Below are positions 5,609-5,815 of a DNA stretch of 5,815 nucleotides, one piece after another. Within the stretch, counting starts at the first letter, position 1. Each line of letters begins with the position of its first letter. Under the pieces are notes generated by a model. That model did not search any database. It saw nothing but the letters and a program-made list of their open reading frames with translations, and had not been told where the DNA came from. Position numbers and translations under genes: made by a program. Origin of the DNA: an uncultured Clostridium sp. (GTDB taxonomy: Bacteria > Bacillota_A > Clostridia > TANB77 > CAG-508); NCBI GenBank assembly GCA_905200315.1, contig CAJKKA010000105.1, positions 1-5,815 on the forward strand, written 5' to 3'.

Positions 5609-5766
5609 TTGGCGATAGGTGATATTATAGTCGGTATGGATATAGGAACTTCCAAGGTTTCTGTTGTTATAGGCGAGGTAAATAATTTTAATCAGATTGA
5701 AATTATTTGCAATTGTTCAAGAAAATGCTCTGGAATAAAAAAGAGCAAGATTATAAATGAAGATGA
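5609..5766 (+). CDS. ftsA: Cell division protein FtsA, N-terminal start only
   Basis: FtsA is an actin-like ATPase that anchors FtsZ polymers to the inner membrane face. The first ~53 residues are recognisable: DIIVGMDIGTSKVSVVIGEV is the phosphate-1 loop of the actin fold, followed by FNQIEII and GIKKSKIINEDE. It starts at TTG 5609 with GGAGGAG (5596-5602) 6 nt upstream. Residues 33-40 (ICNCSRKC) hold three cysteines where the family usually has Gly/Ser/Pro-type residues. After about 5766 the frame stays open to the window end but reads DGHRRGAGHRPVRL, unlike FtsA, because the DNA becomes GC-rich. The real gene would run about 400 residues and normally be followed by ftsZ, not present here. 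Confidence 0.9.
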
Positions 5767-5815
5767 ACAAGCTGATGGGCATCGGCGTGGAGCTGGCCAT
5801 CGACCAGTCCGGCTA
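5767..5815 (+). other. GC-rich foreign tail at the right end
   Basis: From about 5767 composition jumps from very AT-rich to mostly G and C at third positions, and the FtsA match stops. Read from the ATG at 5763 (a different frame from ftsA), the tail gives KLMGIGVELAIDQSGY. This has typical high-GC codon use (CTG, ATC, GTG, GCC) and loosely resembles the LxxLGVxLAIDDFGTGY part of EAL domains. The most likely explanation is a chimeric join to DNA of another organism at a contig end. Confidence 0.6.

Overview
The window looks like a very AT-rich, low-GC Gram-positive chromosome fragment, most likely from a Clostridia-type bacterium. Three things point there: codon choice strongly favours A/T, Shine-Dalgarno sites are strong (GGAGG, GAGGTG), and the gene order is the Firmicutes division cluster. 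In Bacillus subtilis the comparable order is divIB-ylxW-ylxX-sbp-ftsA-ftsZ, with murB in front. Here murA takes the front position. The window may be a whole short metagenomic contig, because both of its ends look foreign to the body.

Layout, left to right. (1) About 1-47 does not match the gene that follows and is probably a joining artefact. (2) To 980: the C-terminal part of a type IA topoisomerase III (topB), cut just after the place where the catalytic tyrosine should be. (3) 986-1020: a hairpin terminator lying between two convergent genes. (4) 1041-1181, minus strand: an unrecognised 46-residue, five-cysteine protein with its own good promoter and a small hairpin leader. (5) 1182-1343: a divergent control region with a perfect 8-bp-arm palindrome and a further copy of its half-site. 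(6) 1344-5469: a tight co-directional run of murA, divIB (ftsQ), two tandem DUF881 genes (ylxW, ylxX) and sbp, with spacings from an 8-nt overlap to 16 nt. (7) 5470-5608: a second control region with four 11-bp phased repeats just upstream of an ftsA promoter. (8) 5609 onward: the start of ftsA, which runs into a GC-rich tail from about 5767 that does not fit FtsA.

How the genes work together: MurA commits UDP-GlcNAc to peptidoglycan synthesis. DivIB is a bitopic divisome protein on the septal synthesis side. FtsA tethers FtsZ to the membrane. YlxW, YlxX and Sbp are conserved membrane proteins of poorly known role that travel with them. The locus therefore couples wall precursor supply to septum building. 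Four of the five complete or partial genes after murA appear to start with TTG.

I do not see a clearly new system such as defence, mobile or CRISPR elements. The best leads are regulatory: the 11-bp phased repeat array before ftsA, and the palindrome with its extra half-site shared by murA and the divergent small cysteine protein.
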